From positions 992,001-1,056,000 of the forward strand of contig JAQJDB010000007.1 in the NCBI GenBank assembly GCA_032139905.1: a stretch of DNA of 64,000 nucleotides. Direction: 5' to 3'. The position numbers and the translations under genes are program-made. A model generated the notes under the pieces. It had not been told where the DNA came from. It worked only from the letters and a program-made list of their open reading frames with translations, and did no database searches. Below, piece after piece: positions 8,927 to 18,254 of this stretch. The DNA is from Nitrospira sp. MA-1 (lineage in GTDB: Bacteria > Nitrospirota > Nitrospiria > Nitrospirales > UBA8639). Position 1 is the stretch's first letter; each line of letters starts with the position of its first letter.

Positions 8927-10552
8927 TCATGGGTAAAGCCGTGCTAGGTATTTGGGGGGAACTGAGGGAGTTCCCAACCACCGGACCTGATTGAGTCCGT
9001 CAAAATTGCCATCAGCGTTCAATTGATATCCGGTGATGGTAGGGGACGATAAGGCATAATGGTCTTCAAACCAGAGAGGCACATAGGGGAGGGTGTCCAA
9101 CAGACGGGCTTGAAGGCTGCGGTAGATCGTCTGCTGTTCCTGTTTGTTCAGGGTCTGTTCGGCTTGGGTCATGAGACGATCGGCCAAGGCATCGGCATAG
9201 TGACCACGATTAGCACCGACAGGAGGAGTGGCGTCACTGTGAAAGGCATATCGAAAAATATCCGGAGATTTCACGCCCACCCAGGCCAGACTGTACATTT
9301 GGAATCGTCCGGACTTGATGTCACCGTAAAATGTGCCCCAATCATGGCTTTGGATCGAGACATCAATTCCAACCTGGTCGAGTTGGTATTGAATGATCGT
9401 CGCCAAGCGTAACCGAAAAGGGTCGGTAGAGGTTTTATAGGTAATGATGGGCCGATGGTCATGATCATATCCGGCTTCTTTCAATAGGCGTTTAGCCTCC
9501 GCTGGATCGTATGTGTATCCCGGTAAGGAAGCATGCCCAACCCAATGTTCCGGGGGAAAGAGCGCCTGCGCGACTCTGGCTCGTCCCCTCAGAACGAATT
9601 GAATAATGTGCTCACGATCAATGGCATGGGCAATGGCTTTCCGCACTAACTCCTGGCCGACCACAGGATCTAATTGATTGAAACCCAGGTAGGCAAAGTT
9701 TGCCCCCTGACGCTGTTGCAAGGTGATGCCCTCGTGGGCAGACAAATAGGTGACGAGTTCAGGGGGGAGATCATTCTGAACCAAATGAATCTCATTGGCC
9801 AGAAGCTTGAGTGTTCGAACGGTCGGATCGGGAATTCTGACAAACTCAACTCGTTGTCCATCGGCTCGTCGCTCGATAATAAGTCGGGTGTCGTCGGGCC
9901 GATCGAGAAATTGAAAGGCCCCGCTTCCCATGGGATGGTCATGGAATGGATGCCCATTGGCGATTAGGTTTGCCGGGAGAATGCCGATAACTAAGTAGCC
10001 GGGAAATAACGCATCGGGCTGCTTCAAAAAGAAATCGACGGTATTCTCGGTTGGGGTGTCGATCCGGGTAATTATTTGCAAAATACCGCGATGAGGTGAG
10101 GCCATGACAGGATCCAAAATGGAGGCATAGGTGGCTTTGACATCGTAGGCAGAGAGTTGGGTGCCATTGTGAAAGAGGGGTTTCGGTTCCTGTAAGTCGA
10201 ATCGATAATGGGTGGGAGAGAGTTTACGCCATGTGGCCAGAGCTGGAATCGGAATCGTGCCCTCGCCGAAGTCCACTAAACGCGAATAGAGGAGTCGATT
10301 GAGTCGAGCCGAAGTCGCATCAGTGGCGTAACGCGGATCTAAATTCGTGGGAGCATTGGCTAATCCAAACCGAAGGGTGTAATCAGGAAGGGATTCGGAA
10401 CAGCCCACAAATGATAAGAAGCTGAAAACCAACAGCCACTTTCCCCAGCTCAATTGAAACTTAGAAAGCCCCCCCATGAAATAAGTCATAGGGGAACGCA
10501 CAGCAAAACACACAGGGCTGGGATCGCAAGAGTCGTGGAAAGAAGTCCTCAT
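8927..10552 (-). CDS. Extracytoplasmic solute-binding protein, family 5 (lipoprotein)
   Basis: Family 5 (DppA/OppA-like) binding protein, up to 541 residues. The lipobox-like FVGC near residue 51 after a hydrophobic stretch suggests a lipid-anchored lipoprotein. It then shows the family pattern FGLANAPTNLDPRYATD, the LFHNGTQLSAYDVKATY stretch near 130 and a C-terminal DTLPYVPLWFEDHY. The furthest start places about 35 residues before the signal hydrophobic core; the ATG at residue 20 or 24 would give a more usual lipoprotein leader. None of the three has a clear ribosome site. First gene of the three-gene ABC uptake operon; 64 bp to dppB. Ligand unknown. Confidence 0.82.
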   Translation of the reverse strand: MRTSFHDSCDPSPVCFAVRSPMTYFMGGLSKFQLSWGKWLLVFSFLSFVGCSESLPDYTLRFGLANAPTNLDPRYATDATSARLNRLLYSRLVDFGEGTIPIPALATWRKLSPTHYRFDLQEPKPLFHNGTQLSAYDVKATYASILDPVMASPHRGILQIITRIDTPTENTVDFFLKQPDALFPGYLVIGILPANLIANGHPFHDHPMGSGAFQFLDRPDDTRLIIERRADGQRVEFVRIPDPTVRTLKLLANEIHLVQNDLPPELVTYLSAHEGITLQQRQGANFAYLGFNQLDPVVGQELVRKAIAHAIDREHIIQFVLRGRARVAQALFPPEHWVGHASLPGYTYDPAEAKRLLKEAGYDHDHRPIITYKTSTDPFRLRLATIIQYQLDQVGIDVSIQSHDWGTFYGDIKSGRFQMYSLAWVGVKSPDIFRYAFHSDATPPVGANRGHYADALADRLMTQAEQTLNKQEQQTIYRSLQARLLDTLPYVPLWFEDHYALSSPTITGYQLNADGNFDGLNQVRWLGTPSVPPKYLARLYP

Positions 10553-10642
10553 GAAAGCTCAGAAAACAGTGGTGGGCGCGAGATTGAGAAATAGCGTGGG
10601 GACGTATGCATGGCGATGTTGTCTTAATTTTACAGAGATTAT

Positions 10643-10658
10643 CCCTTTTGTAAAAGGG
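10643..10658. promoter_or_regulatory. Palindrome in the divergent promoter region
   Basis: CCCTTTT-gt-AAAAGGG, seven-base arms around a two-base centre, lies between the divergent binding-protein gene and the AAA+ ATPase gene. Its place suggests an operator, but no regulator gene adjoins it. Confidence 0.3.
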
Positions 10659-10737
10659 CGAATATCGACGACTCGAAGAACTTCTGCCGCGTCATGTCCT
10701 CTTGTTCCAGGTATGGACTAATCAAAGGAGATTACGA

Positions 10738-12108
10738 ATGAGTTCGGCTGCCTTGATGACATCTAATGGAAGTGTGAAGACTCAATCTCTCAATGCTCGC
10801 TCTTTAACGGCTCCGACGACGATTGAGGAGACCGGTGTGCCGGAGGAATTGCTCATCCAGCTGCTGCTCAGGACCCTCTACACTCAGGGGGAACTCACAG
10901 AGCGATCAGCCGGGGAGATTATGAAATTGCCCTATGGGGTTATGAAGGAGTTGTTCACCCTCATTCAACGGGAGAAGCTCTGCGAGGTCAAGGGGCATGG
11001 CGAATCGCTTGGGGTGTTACTCCGGTATGTGTTGACGGAAGCGGGTCGTCAGCGAGCCACGGCGTTTATGGAGCTGTGCCGGTATGTTGGACCTGCTCCC
11101 GTTCCCCTCAATCAGTATATTGATATGATCAAAAGTCAGCCGGTCAATAGCTTGACCATTGACCGACGAACTGTGACAGCGGCCACGGAACATCTGGTCC
11201 TGACTCCTGGCACCGTTGATCAACTCGGGGAAGCGGTCAATTCCGGCTGGGCCATCTTTTTATATGGGCCTCCCGGAAACGGGAAAACGGTCCTGGCCGA
11301 AGCCATTGGGAAAATGTTGGAAGCGGTAGGCGGGGGCGAAGTGTATATCCCCTATGCCATGGAGGTGGATGGCCAAATCATTCAAGTGTTCGATCCCATC
11401 ACCCACGTCAGAGTCGAGGCTCCACAGGAAGCGGCCAGATCCCTCATTGAAGCCAAAGTGGAAAAAGATACTCGCTGGGTGCTCTGTAAACGTCCGATCG
11501 AATTTGCCGGCGGCGAGTTGACGATGGCCACGCTTGATCTCTCATTTAATGCTTCCGCGAAGTATTACAAAGCGCCCCCTCATATTAAAGCCAATGGCGG
11601 AGTGTTTCTGATTGACGACTTCGGGCGACAATTGGTCCGTCCGCGAGATTTGTTAAACCGATGGATTGTGCCATTGGAAAAGCGGGTGGATTACCTGACA
11701 TTGCATACGGGGAAGGTCTTTCAAATTCCGTTTGATACCATTGTCTTGTTTGCCACCAATCTTGAACCGGCCAAGCTGGCCGATGAAGCGTTCCTTCGCC
11801 GGATCAGAAATAAAATCTACATCGCCGACCCGACTCCCGAACGGTTCACACAGATTTTTGAAGAAGTCTGCAGGAAAAAAGGGGTTCCCTATGATCCGGA
11901 GGCTGTCCAGTATTTACTGGATGGTGTGTATGTCAAGTATCAATTAAATATGCGAAGTTGCCATCCCCGGGATTTAATCGAGCAGATTGTCAGTATTGCG
12001 AAGTTTAACGGAGTGCCCCCGACACTCTCCAAAACGTTTATCGATCGTGCCTGCCATACCTATTTCTTTGTGGAAGCCGCCGAATACGATCAAAACACGA
12101 GTCAGTAA
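10738..12108 (+). CDS. AAA+ ATPase with N-terminal helical (winged-helix-like) region
   Basis: Cytoplasmic AAA+ ATPase of 456 residues. I chose the ATG at 10738 because AAAGGAG ends seven bases before it; an upstream TTG in frame lacks a site. Walker A GPPGNGKT is at 177-184, Walker B is FLIDDFG near 298-304, sensor-1-like ATN is near 338, and the FLRRIRNKIYI segment near 355 probably holds the arginine finger. Residues 25-110 look like a winged-helix fold (short helices with a basic turn and the VLRYVLTEAGRQRA stretch). The family is widespread and usually left as ATPase or predicted chaperone. No substrate or partner is evident here. Confidence 0.75.
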   Translation: MSSAALMTSNGSVKTQSLNARSLTAPTTIEETGVPEELLIQLLLRTLYTQGELTERSAGEIMKLPYGVMKELFTLIQREKLCEVKGHGESLGVLLRYVLTEAGRQRATAFMELCRYVGPAPVPLNQYIDMIKSQPVNSLTIDRRTVTAATEHLVLTPGTVDQLGEAVNSGWAIFLYGPPGNGKTVLAEAIGKMLEAVGGGEVYIPYAMEVDGQIIQVFDPITHVRVEAPQEAARSLIEAKVEKDTRWVLCKRPIEFAGGELTMATLDLSFNASAKYYKAPPHIKANGGVFLIDDFGRQLVRPRDLLNRWIVPLEKRVDYLTLHTGKVFQIPFDTIVLFATNLEPAKLADEAFLRRIRNKIYIADPTPERFTQIFEEVCRKKGVPYDPEAVQYLLDGVYVKYQLNMRSCHPRDLIEQIVSIAKFNGVPPTLSKTFIDRACHTYFFVEAAEYDQNTSQ

Positions 12109-12261
12109 CGTTTACCCTACCGATGCCTTCCGTTATGATTGCCCAATGCTCCAGGGAGGGAGTGTTGGGTAATCGTTTTTTCTCTCCTCCACCATTCACA
12201 ATTGCCGGGTGGGTTGGCTACCCGACCTCTATGTCTTGGATATTGCCCTGAAGGAAACCCT

Positions 12262-13119
12262 ATGTCTAATGCCATTGCTATTTTATTGATTACCTGCAAA
12301 GACCAGAAAGGCCTCGTCGCGAGGGTGGCTGGGTTTATCCATGAGTTTGGCGGAAACATTCTGGATTCCGATCACCATACGGATCGGGAAACCGGAGATT
12401 TTCTCATGCGGACTGAGTTTGATCTGGCGGGATTTCAGATTCCTCAGGAAGAGATAACCCCCGCCTTCGCTCCACTTGCCAAAATTTTCAATATGAATTT
12501 TCAAATATATTTTACGGATCGAATGCCACGAATTGGTATTCTGGTCTCTCAATATGACCATTGTCTGGTTGATGTGTTGCAACGACATCGGCGAGGGGAG
12601 CTGGCGATCGATATTCCGGTAATTGTTTCCAATCATCAGAATTCGGAATGGTGGGCTGATCTCTTTCATATTCCCTTTCGGTACATTCCAGTTACCCCCC
12701 AAACAAAGGAACAGCAGGAACAGGAGGTTTTGGCAGCCTTTCGGGAGCAACGAGTGGATTTGGTTGTGATGGCCCGCTACATGCAAATAGTCAGTGAGAA
12801 ATTTTTGCAGGAAATCGGGTGCCCGGTTATGAATATTCATCACTCCTTTCTGCCGGCATTTGTCGGGGCCAAGCCCTATCATCAAGCGTATGATCGTGGA
12901 GTCAAGATCATCGGAGCGACCGCGCATTATGCTACACCCGAATTGGATGAAGGCCCCATCATCGAGCAGGACGTGGTCCGTGTCGGTCATAGGGATACCG
13001 TGCAAGACCTCATTCGTAAAGGCCGTGATCTTGAAGTGCTGGTCCTGGCCAGAGCGATCCGACTGCATGTTGAGCATCGGGTGTTGGTCTATGGACGAAA
13101 AACGGTCGTGTTCGATTAG
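12262..13119 (+). CDS. purU: Formyltetrahydrofolate deformylase
   Basis: Hydrolyses 10-formyl-tetrahydrofolate to formate and tetrahydrofolate, balancing one-carbon pools and supplying formate for purine synthesis. The 285-residue length is normal. An N-terminal ACT domain (about 5-80, ITCKDQKGLVARVAGF) is followed by a formyltransferase catalytic domain (about 85-285) with NIHHSFLPAF near 193-202 and the catalytic-loop pattern IGATAHYATPELDEGPII near 213-230. Start at ATG 12262, preceded by AAGGAAA; the frame remains open further upstream but without a better start. Stands alone between the AAA+ gene and an intergenic repeat. Confidence 0.93.
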   Translation: MSNAIAILLITCKDQKGLVARVAGFIHEFGGNILDSDHHTDRETGDFLMRTEFDLAGFQIPQEEITPAFAPLAKIFNMNFQIYFTDRMPRIGILVSQYDHCLVDVLQRHRRGELAIDIPVIVSNHQNSEWWADLFHIPFRYIPVTPQTKEQQEQEVLAAFREQRVDLVVMARYMQIVSEKFLQEIGCPVMNIHHSFLPAFVGAKPYHQAYDRGVKIIGATAHYATPELDEGPIIEQDVVRVGHRDTVQDLIRKGRDLEVLVLARAIRLHVEHRVLVYGRKTVVFD

Positions 13120-13139
13120 GGGGAGTGTTGATAAAGGCT

Positions 13140-13275
13140 GCCAGCGGTGTTCTCACCGCCTGGCCGTGCTCACATACCCCTCCGTACGCTCCGGCCCGTC
13201 CAGCCGGCTGCGGCCTTCCCTTCCAGAAGCCTCCGGGCAGGGCTGGACGAACCTTTTTGGACACTCCAGAAATTT
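13140..13275. repeat. Hairpin-rich intergenic repeat-like element
   Basis: GC-rich stretch with two nested stems: GCGGTG/CACCGC (13144-13149 with 13154-13159) and a nine-base stem at 13197-13205 with 13241-13249. It ends in CTTTTTGGACACTCCAG. It is open in several frames, but translations are proline/arginine-rich and not protein-like. Its make-up resembles mobile intergenic repeats I recall from Nitrospira-type genomes. Only one copy is in this window, so repeat status is inference. The rest of 13276-13669 shows nothing coding. Confidence 0.4.
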
Positions 13276-13684
13276 TTTGTTTGACTGGCCTGCCCTCGCA
13301 TGAGAATCAAAGGCAAATTATTTGAAGACTTCAAGGGTTCCTTAATAGGATGTTGAATGAATTCGCCCTGAGCTGAGTCATAGGCTTCTCCTAAGTAAGA
13401 ATGTTCTCACCATGTGAATTTCCCTTTCCCCTTCGCGGACTCACAGCTTGACATATTTTGTCGTCTTCAAGAGAATCGCGGACATGTGCCAGACTTGAAG
13501 CCGAAGCTCCGCATCCAGGTTGGAATGTAGCAGATTGCACACAAGATCTTTGTGGGGTGTTAGGAGACGAATCACGAGTGAGAGCTGGAGTCCCAGGAAC
13601 GGTGGAAGGGGACGGTGCTCAGGTGCTGCCGTTCCATCCGTAGCGTGAGGTGCTGATGGCAGAGATAGCAAGGAGAGATTGGTT

Positions 13685-14158
13685 ATGAAAATTGGGGTTG
13701 GAGCAGACCCCTTTGGGTTGGACCTGAAAGAGGCGGTGAAACAGCATGTGCAGACACTTGGCCATGCGTGCGTGGATGTGGGCGGGACGATGGATGAAGC
13801 ACGTCCCTATTATGAAGTCGCTCATGAACTCGCTGGAAAAGTGGGTTCAGGTGAGTTTGATCGCGGTATCCTCGTGTGCGGTACCGGGATGGGTATGGCG
13901 ATCATTGCGAACAAGCATCCTCATGTCTATGCCGCGGTGTGCGAAGATCCATCCACTGCAACCAATGCCCGATCCATCAACAATGCCAATGTGCTCAGCA
14001 TGGGTGGCAGGGTTACGGCATCTTACAAAGCCAAGGAAATTGTTGATGCCTTTCTGACGACTGAATTCAAGAAGGGGTGGGATGAGGAGATCCAAGCTTT
14101 TCTTGACCGTTCAATGATCGATATCCAGCGGATTGAGTCCGAGGAATTCAAGGATTGA
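13685..14158 (+). CDS. rpiB: Ribose-5-phosphate isomerase B
   Basis: Interconverts ribose-5-phosphate and ribulose-5-phosphate in the pentose-phosphate or Calvin pathway. 157 residues, normal for RpiB/LacAB. N-terminal GVGADPFGLDLKEAV; catalytic cysteine in VCGTGMGMAI near 66; NNANVLSMGGR near 100-110 forms the phosphate-binding part. Start at ATG 13685, nine bases after AAGGAG (13670-13675); a TTG six bases upstream is less likely. The N-terminal GADPFG replaces the usual GSDHAG, a modest departure at a conserved substrate loop, so a related sugar-phosphate isomerase activity is possible. Confidence 0.85.
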   Translation: MKIGVGADPFGLDLKEAVKQHVQTLGHACVDVGGTMDEARPYYEVAHELAGKVGSGEFDRGILVCGTGMGMAIIANKHPHVYAAVCEDPSTATNARSINNANVLSMGGRVTASYKAKEIVDAFLTTEFKKGWDEEIQAFLDRSMIDIQRIESEEFKD

Positions 14159-14452
14159 ATGTTTTCAACAGACCAGGCCGCGTAAAAATGGTTTTGTCAA
14201 ATAATCGCTTTGATGCGGATGCTTTCCTGACTGACGCACATCTGTAGGTGCCCCGCTCACACATATAAGGTGGCGAGGTATCTCGTAGAGCGAGGGAGAG
14301 CGATGGGGTAATGGGCTGGCCGGCGCACAGGAGCTTCGAGTGAAATAGGCCGCGGCTCAACGTTTCAAAAAGCGGGTGGCATTGGTATGTGGGCCGCTCG
14401 GTTGAGATTGACGGACCGTATCTTTCCCGCGGGCTAATACCCCAAACCCAAG
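14159..14452. other. Intergenic, no gene seen
   Basis: 294 bases between the convergent rpiB and esterase genes. I see no protein-like frame and no convincing terminator. Confidence 0.4.
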
Positions 14453-15952
14453 CTACTTCCGATATCGCGCCGTAAGCTGAGTTTCTAACTGCTCCAGGCT
14501 TACCTTAGGAAAGAAGCTATTGTCGAAACCAAATCTTTTGTGTTCTGGAACCCGGCTCGGGATAAATTCTTCCAACACAGCCGCAGCAATGAGTTGATTG
14601 AACTGTGTGCTCAGGTGAGACGCATTCCAAAACCCAATTGGGAGTGAAACATTGTTGCTAAAGCAGGAATCCGCCTTCCCTAGTTGAATGATACCAGCAG
14701 TTTCGTCGACACATTGTTCGCCGATTGAAAAAAAATAGCCAGCGTGCCTGCCAATGAAAAATGTATTGGCGGCATTTCGTATGGGTGTTTGAATATCAAC
14801 AAAGGCAATACGCTTGCTCTCAAAATTTTCAATCTGTGCTTTCAGCGATTGATTAAAAAGTGTCAATAACTGGTCAAATTCCGCGGCCACCTCATGCTTG
14901 GCTAGGGGGCCATCGACATCTTCCATTGAAAGTAAGCGAGGAGTGAGCCCCAAATTAAATTGCCCAAGAACCAAAATGTTCTTGGCTCCCAGGGAAATGA
15001 GCCGTTCAACCCCTCCGGCAATCTCCATGGGAATCCGAACCGTTAAGGCTTGAATAAATTGGTCGAATGTAATCGTTCCCTCGACAAAGAGAAAGAACGC
15101 GGCGGCGAGATCATTTGCACCCGTATAGACAATGAATAGTGTGTGATCATTGATCTCAACTTGCCTTAAACGCTTATCCACTTCAAACATGTCAATTTGT
15201 GTACGGAAGGCCGGAATAATGACGGTCTCGCGCAAAAGACTGTTTGCCTCTGCATTCGTCTCACTTTGGTTGTTACGATAAACATCTTGTCGGGTAAAGA
15301 TGGACTCTTGGAGTGACTTGCCCTCAAAGGTGCAAGGCAACGGGAAGAGATTCACATTGGCACATCCCTCACCTGAGAGCGCAGAATAAAACGCATAATT
15401 TACAGATTGTCGAATTGAAACTTCAGAAGGAAGGGTATCGTTGAATTGAATGATCCAGGGGCGTAAATCAGCACCGTGCTTCAACAATTGCTTCAAAACT
15501 CCGTTATAGACAAAATATTCGGTCCAATTGAGTGAATGGTGGGTTTTTTCCACGCATCCTTGGTTAGAACACAATGGTAATTGTGGGGGCAATGTTAAAC
15601 GGAATAACCGAGAGTCTCTGCTGGTTGGTGGAAACCTTAATTTGGTCCCTGGGAGAATGGTATCTCTGCGGGGGTTCACGGGATTCGAGATAGGAACGTA
15701 GATATTGTTGAAGATACCGCTATCCGAGGTGAAATATTCGCCATCCGACGGTTCCCCATCAAAGGTCAGACTTGCTGGGCCATTCCCAATATCGGTGAGA
15801 CTATCCCCAAAAAACATGGCATTGGAAAAACTGCGTCGAGGAAAAATTTCTTTGTGTTCGGCATAGCTGGCAGTCACTGGGGGGACAATTGTCATAATCA
15901 CCATGACGACGAGTGAAAGGCCTGTCTTCCAAAAATGGATGTGTGGGTTCAT
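14453..15952 (-). CDS. Secreted GDSL/SGNH-family esterase-like protein
   Basis: Exported protein of 499 residues. The ATG at 15952 is chosen because AAGGAGGG precedes it; an in-frame ATG 14 codons upstream lacks a site. Signal peptide about 1-30. SGNH blocks: FFGDSLTDIGN (block I, nucleophile Ser in GDSL) near 48-58 and GANDL (block III) near 280. At block V the usual D-x-x-H is N-A-S-H (FWNASHLST near 450), so the acid of the catalytic triad appears replaced by Asn. The protein is larger than simple SGNH esterases, with an insertion between blocks I and III, but has no clear autotransporter barrel. Hydrolysis of a secreted lipid or polysaccharide ester is possible; reduced activity is also possible. 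Confidence 0.7.
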   Translation of the reverse strand: MNPHIHFWKTGLSLVVMVIMTIVPPVTASYAEHKEIFPRRSFSNAMFFGDSLTDIGNGPASLTFDGEPSDGEYFTSDSGIFNNIYVPISNPVNPRRDTILPGTKLRFPPTSRDSRLFRLTLPPQLPLCSNQGCVEKTHHSLNWTEYFVYNGVLKQLLKHGADLRPWIIQFNDTLPSEVSIRQSVNYAFYSALSGEGCANVNLFPLPCTFEGKSLQESIFTRQDVYRNNQSETNAEANSLLRETVIIPAFRTQIDMFEVDKRLRQVEINDHTLFIVYTGANDLAAAFFLFVEGTITFDQFIQALTVRIPMEIAGGVERLISLGAKNILVLGQFNLGLTPRLLSMEDVDGPLAKHEVAAEFDQLLTLFNQSLKAQIENFESKRIAFVDIQTPIRNAANTFFIGRHAGYFFSIGEQCVDETAGIIQLGKADSCFSNNVSLPIGFWNASHLSTQFNQLIAAAVLEEFIPSRVPEHKRFGFDNSFFPKVSLEQLETQLTARYRK

Positions 15953-16510
15953 GTTCCCTCCTTCTAAGTTTAGGTAACAAGTCCTGCTTATCAAGTTTTT
16001 TGGAATTCAGTTGTTCTTTGGCGATATGGCGTTGATGAGTATAGCAAAGTTGGAAACTGATCCAACTCATTCTCTTCTCATCTTGATAAATCTGAACCCC
16101 GCATCGTGGTTCTATTGAGTTGAATGGGTTCAAAACTTGCACGAGTTATGGGAACATTACAGACAGGCTGATCAACATATCCGCCAAGACTAAAGACGTC
16201 ATGTTGTGTATCGATAATGATCAAAGTGGTATATGCAGTAGACAGCTTTCCACTATTAGACCAGGAATAAAGACCACCAGGGACCTACGTATCTAATTTA
16301 AGATTTCCCATCAAGAGCTTGGTAAGCAAATTCACCAAATCTCCCCTTTTGCAGGAGTCAGTTAGCAGGATCGCCAGGTTTACTTCTCTGCGAACGTTGA
16401 CAATAGTAGTTCCCCAGGTTCACCATTCCGTGTTGGAACATAATGGCGAACCTTTCTTATTTTGGGGAGGAGAGGGGCCACGACGATCACGTTCACTAAG
16501 GGACATAACC
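15953..16510. other. Divergent intergenic region, nothing recognised
   Basis: About 560 bases between the divergent esterase and secreted-protein genes, lower in GC than the neighbours. It must hold both promoters, but I see no clear -35/-10, sigma-54 or operator pattern and no protein-like frame. Confidence 0.4.
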
Positions 16511-17050
16511 ATGAGGAAATTTAAAAAAGGCTCGCATCATTTTGGGAGTATGATTGTAATTTTTTTCCTTGCGCAGATGCCCCTACAATCTTTAGCCATA
16601 ACATATGATGTGAATCGAGTGATTGATGAAAAGGGGACTGTCTCAGGCTTTATCGAGACGGATGGGACAATTGGCCCGCTCATCGCATCAAACTTCATAG
16701 ATTGGAACCTCCGTGTAAACGACGGCTCCCATATATTTAACCTTGTGGGCCCAAAATCTGGAGCAAATTCGACAATCACCGTGACGGGCAATACCACGAT
16801 AGCATCCACCAAAGACATTCAATTTGATTTTTCGGGAGATCAAGCCCGAATCGAAATCATCAACCCATCAGCCACAAGCCCGGAGAATGGATGGGCGCTT
16901 GTTGGAGACTATGGCGGGCTCGTTCATGACAAATTCGAAGAAATGTGTTTCCTCTGTTCAAGTTCCAATCCGGCATCTGTCACCGAGCATCGATCTGGAA
17001 TTATTAAATTTCCAATACTTCCCAACCGAATTCCCCAATCCCCGAACTGA
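16511..17050 (+). CDS. Secreted protein of unknown function, possibly truncated
   Basis: Likely 179-residue exported protein starting at ATG 16511 (AAGGGA just upstream); signal peptide about 1-29 (HHFGSMIVIFFLAQM). The mature part has SGFIETDGTIGPL, FIDWNLRVNDG and FDFSGDQARIEI, a pattern I associate loosely with secreted PEP-CTERM-type beta-rich proteins, but no PEP-CTERM tail is present. After about residue 145 the sequence loses this character and the other two frames stay open to about 17110, so a frameshift may have removed the true C-terminus. Function unknown. Confidence 0.5.
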   Translation: MRKFKKGSHHFGSMIVIFFLAQMPLQSLAITYDVNRVIDEKGTVSGFIETDGTIGPLIASNFIDWNLRVNDGSHIFNLVGPKSGANSTITVTGNTTIASTKDIQFDFSGDQARIEIINPSATSPENGWALVGDYGGLVHDKFEEMCFLCSSSNPASVTEHRSGIIKFPILPNRIPQSPN

Positions 17051-17199
17051 GCGTCGCCCAATTCATGATCAGTGGCCGAGGGGGGAATATCCGCTCTTTC
17101 TCCTGTTCTGATGATTGTTAGGTGCAAAATCCCACCGATTCGTAGTTACATGACCCGTATAGTGCTGATTTACAACATCAAAACCATTGGAGACCAACA

Positions 17200-18210
17200 A
17201 TGAAAGCCGTTGCCTACAAAACACCTGGTCCGATTGAGCGTGAAGACGCCCTGCAGGACATCACCCTTGAGACACCCAAAGCCGAAGGCCGTGATCTGCT
17301 CGTCAAGATTATCGCCGTGTCGGTCAACCCCGTGGACACCAAATTGCGTCTCCGTGTTGCGCCGGAAGGCGATTGGGGAGTCCTTGGATTTGATGCCTCT
17401 GGTGTCGTCGAGGCCGTGGGGCCTGAGGTTCAGAATTTCAAACCAGGCGATGCGGTTTTTTATGCCGGATCCATCGCGCGACCGGGCACCAACAGCGAAT
17501 ATCACCTTGTCGATGAACGCATTGTTGGCCGCAAACCCGCTAGCCTGAGTGACGCGGACGCCGCCGCTCTTCCGCTCACGGCGATTACCGCTTGGGAAAT
17601 GTTGTTTGACCGGCTCGATGTTAAACGCCCGACTCCGCAGGGAGGCAACATCATCTTAGTCATTGGTGGCGCAGGTGGCGTCGGGTCGATCACTATTCAG
17701 CTTCTGCGGGCATTGACCGACCTCACGGTGATCGCTAGCGCCTCGCGTCCTGAAACACAGGATTGGGTGCGCAAATGCGGCGCCCATCACGTGATCGACC
17801 ACCGCCAGCCTTTAGCACCTCAGGTTGAGGCTCTGAGTCTGGGCGCTCCCGGGTTTGTATTTTCAACGACTCAGACCGGTCAGCATCTAGCTGATATCGT
17901 CGAACTGATTGCGCCGCAGGGCCGTTTTGGCCTGATCGATGACCCGGACGTGCTCAACGCCATGCCCTTCAAGCTCAAGGCCGTGTCAATTCATTGGGAA
18001 ATGATGTTCACGCGTTCGCTCTTTGGCACACCGGATATGGCGGAACAGGGCAAGCTGCTAAACGAAGTGGCCGCGCTGGTCGATGCGGGACGCATCCGTT
18101 CCACCGCGACCGAAGTCGCCGGCAAGATCGAGGCTGCGACATTGCGCGCCGTGCATGCGCAGCTCGAAAGCGGATCTTCGCGGGGGAAGATTGTGCTTGA
18201 AGGGTTTTGA
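17200..18210 (+). CDS. Quinone oxidoreductase-like medium-chain dehydrogenase
   Basis: NAD(P)H-dependent oxidoreductase of the zinc-free MDR (QOR/ZADH) type, 336 residues, normal length. N-terminal GroES-like domain (about 1-125, VSVNPVDTKLR, GFDASGVVEAVG) and Rossmann domain with GGAGGVGS near 156-163. The zinc ligands of true alcohol dehydrogenases are absent. Likely reduces quinones or alpha,beta-unsaturated carbonyls. GGAG precedes the start. The codon choice is GC-richer than that of the core genes, and a decayed SnoaL gene follows 44 bp on, so this pair looks like a transferred proteobacterial unit. Confidence 0.85.
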   Translation: MKAVAYKTPGPIEREDALQDITLETPKAEGRDLLVKIIAVSVNPVDTKLRLRVAPEGDWGVLGFDASGVVEAVGPEVQNFKPGDAVFYAGSIARPGTNSEYHLVDERIVGRKPASLSDADAAALPLTAITAWEMLFDRLDVKRPTPQGGNIILVIGGAGGVGSITIQLLRALTDLTVIASASRPETQDWVRKCGAHHVIDHRQPLAPQVEALSLGAPGFVFSTTQTGQHLADIVELIAPQGRFGLIDDPDVLNAMPFKLKAVSIHWEMMFTRSLFGTPDMAEQGKLLNEVAALVDAGRIRSTATEVAGKIEAATLRAVHAQLESGSSRGKIVLEGF

Positions 18211-18254
18211 TGAGGTGCAGGGCAGAGACGAATCACCCACATTGGAGTGCCGAT

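Noticed and set aside
11017-11223. Small minus-strand frame inside the AAA+ gene
   Set aside because: Shadow of the coding strand; no ribosome site, no pattern.
13125-13325. Possible small protein over the hairpin-rich intergenic element
   Set aside because: Several frames are open at once and the product is mere proline/arginine-rich text imposed by the hairpins; better taken as a repeat.
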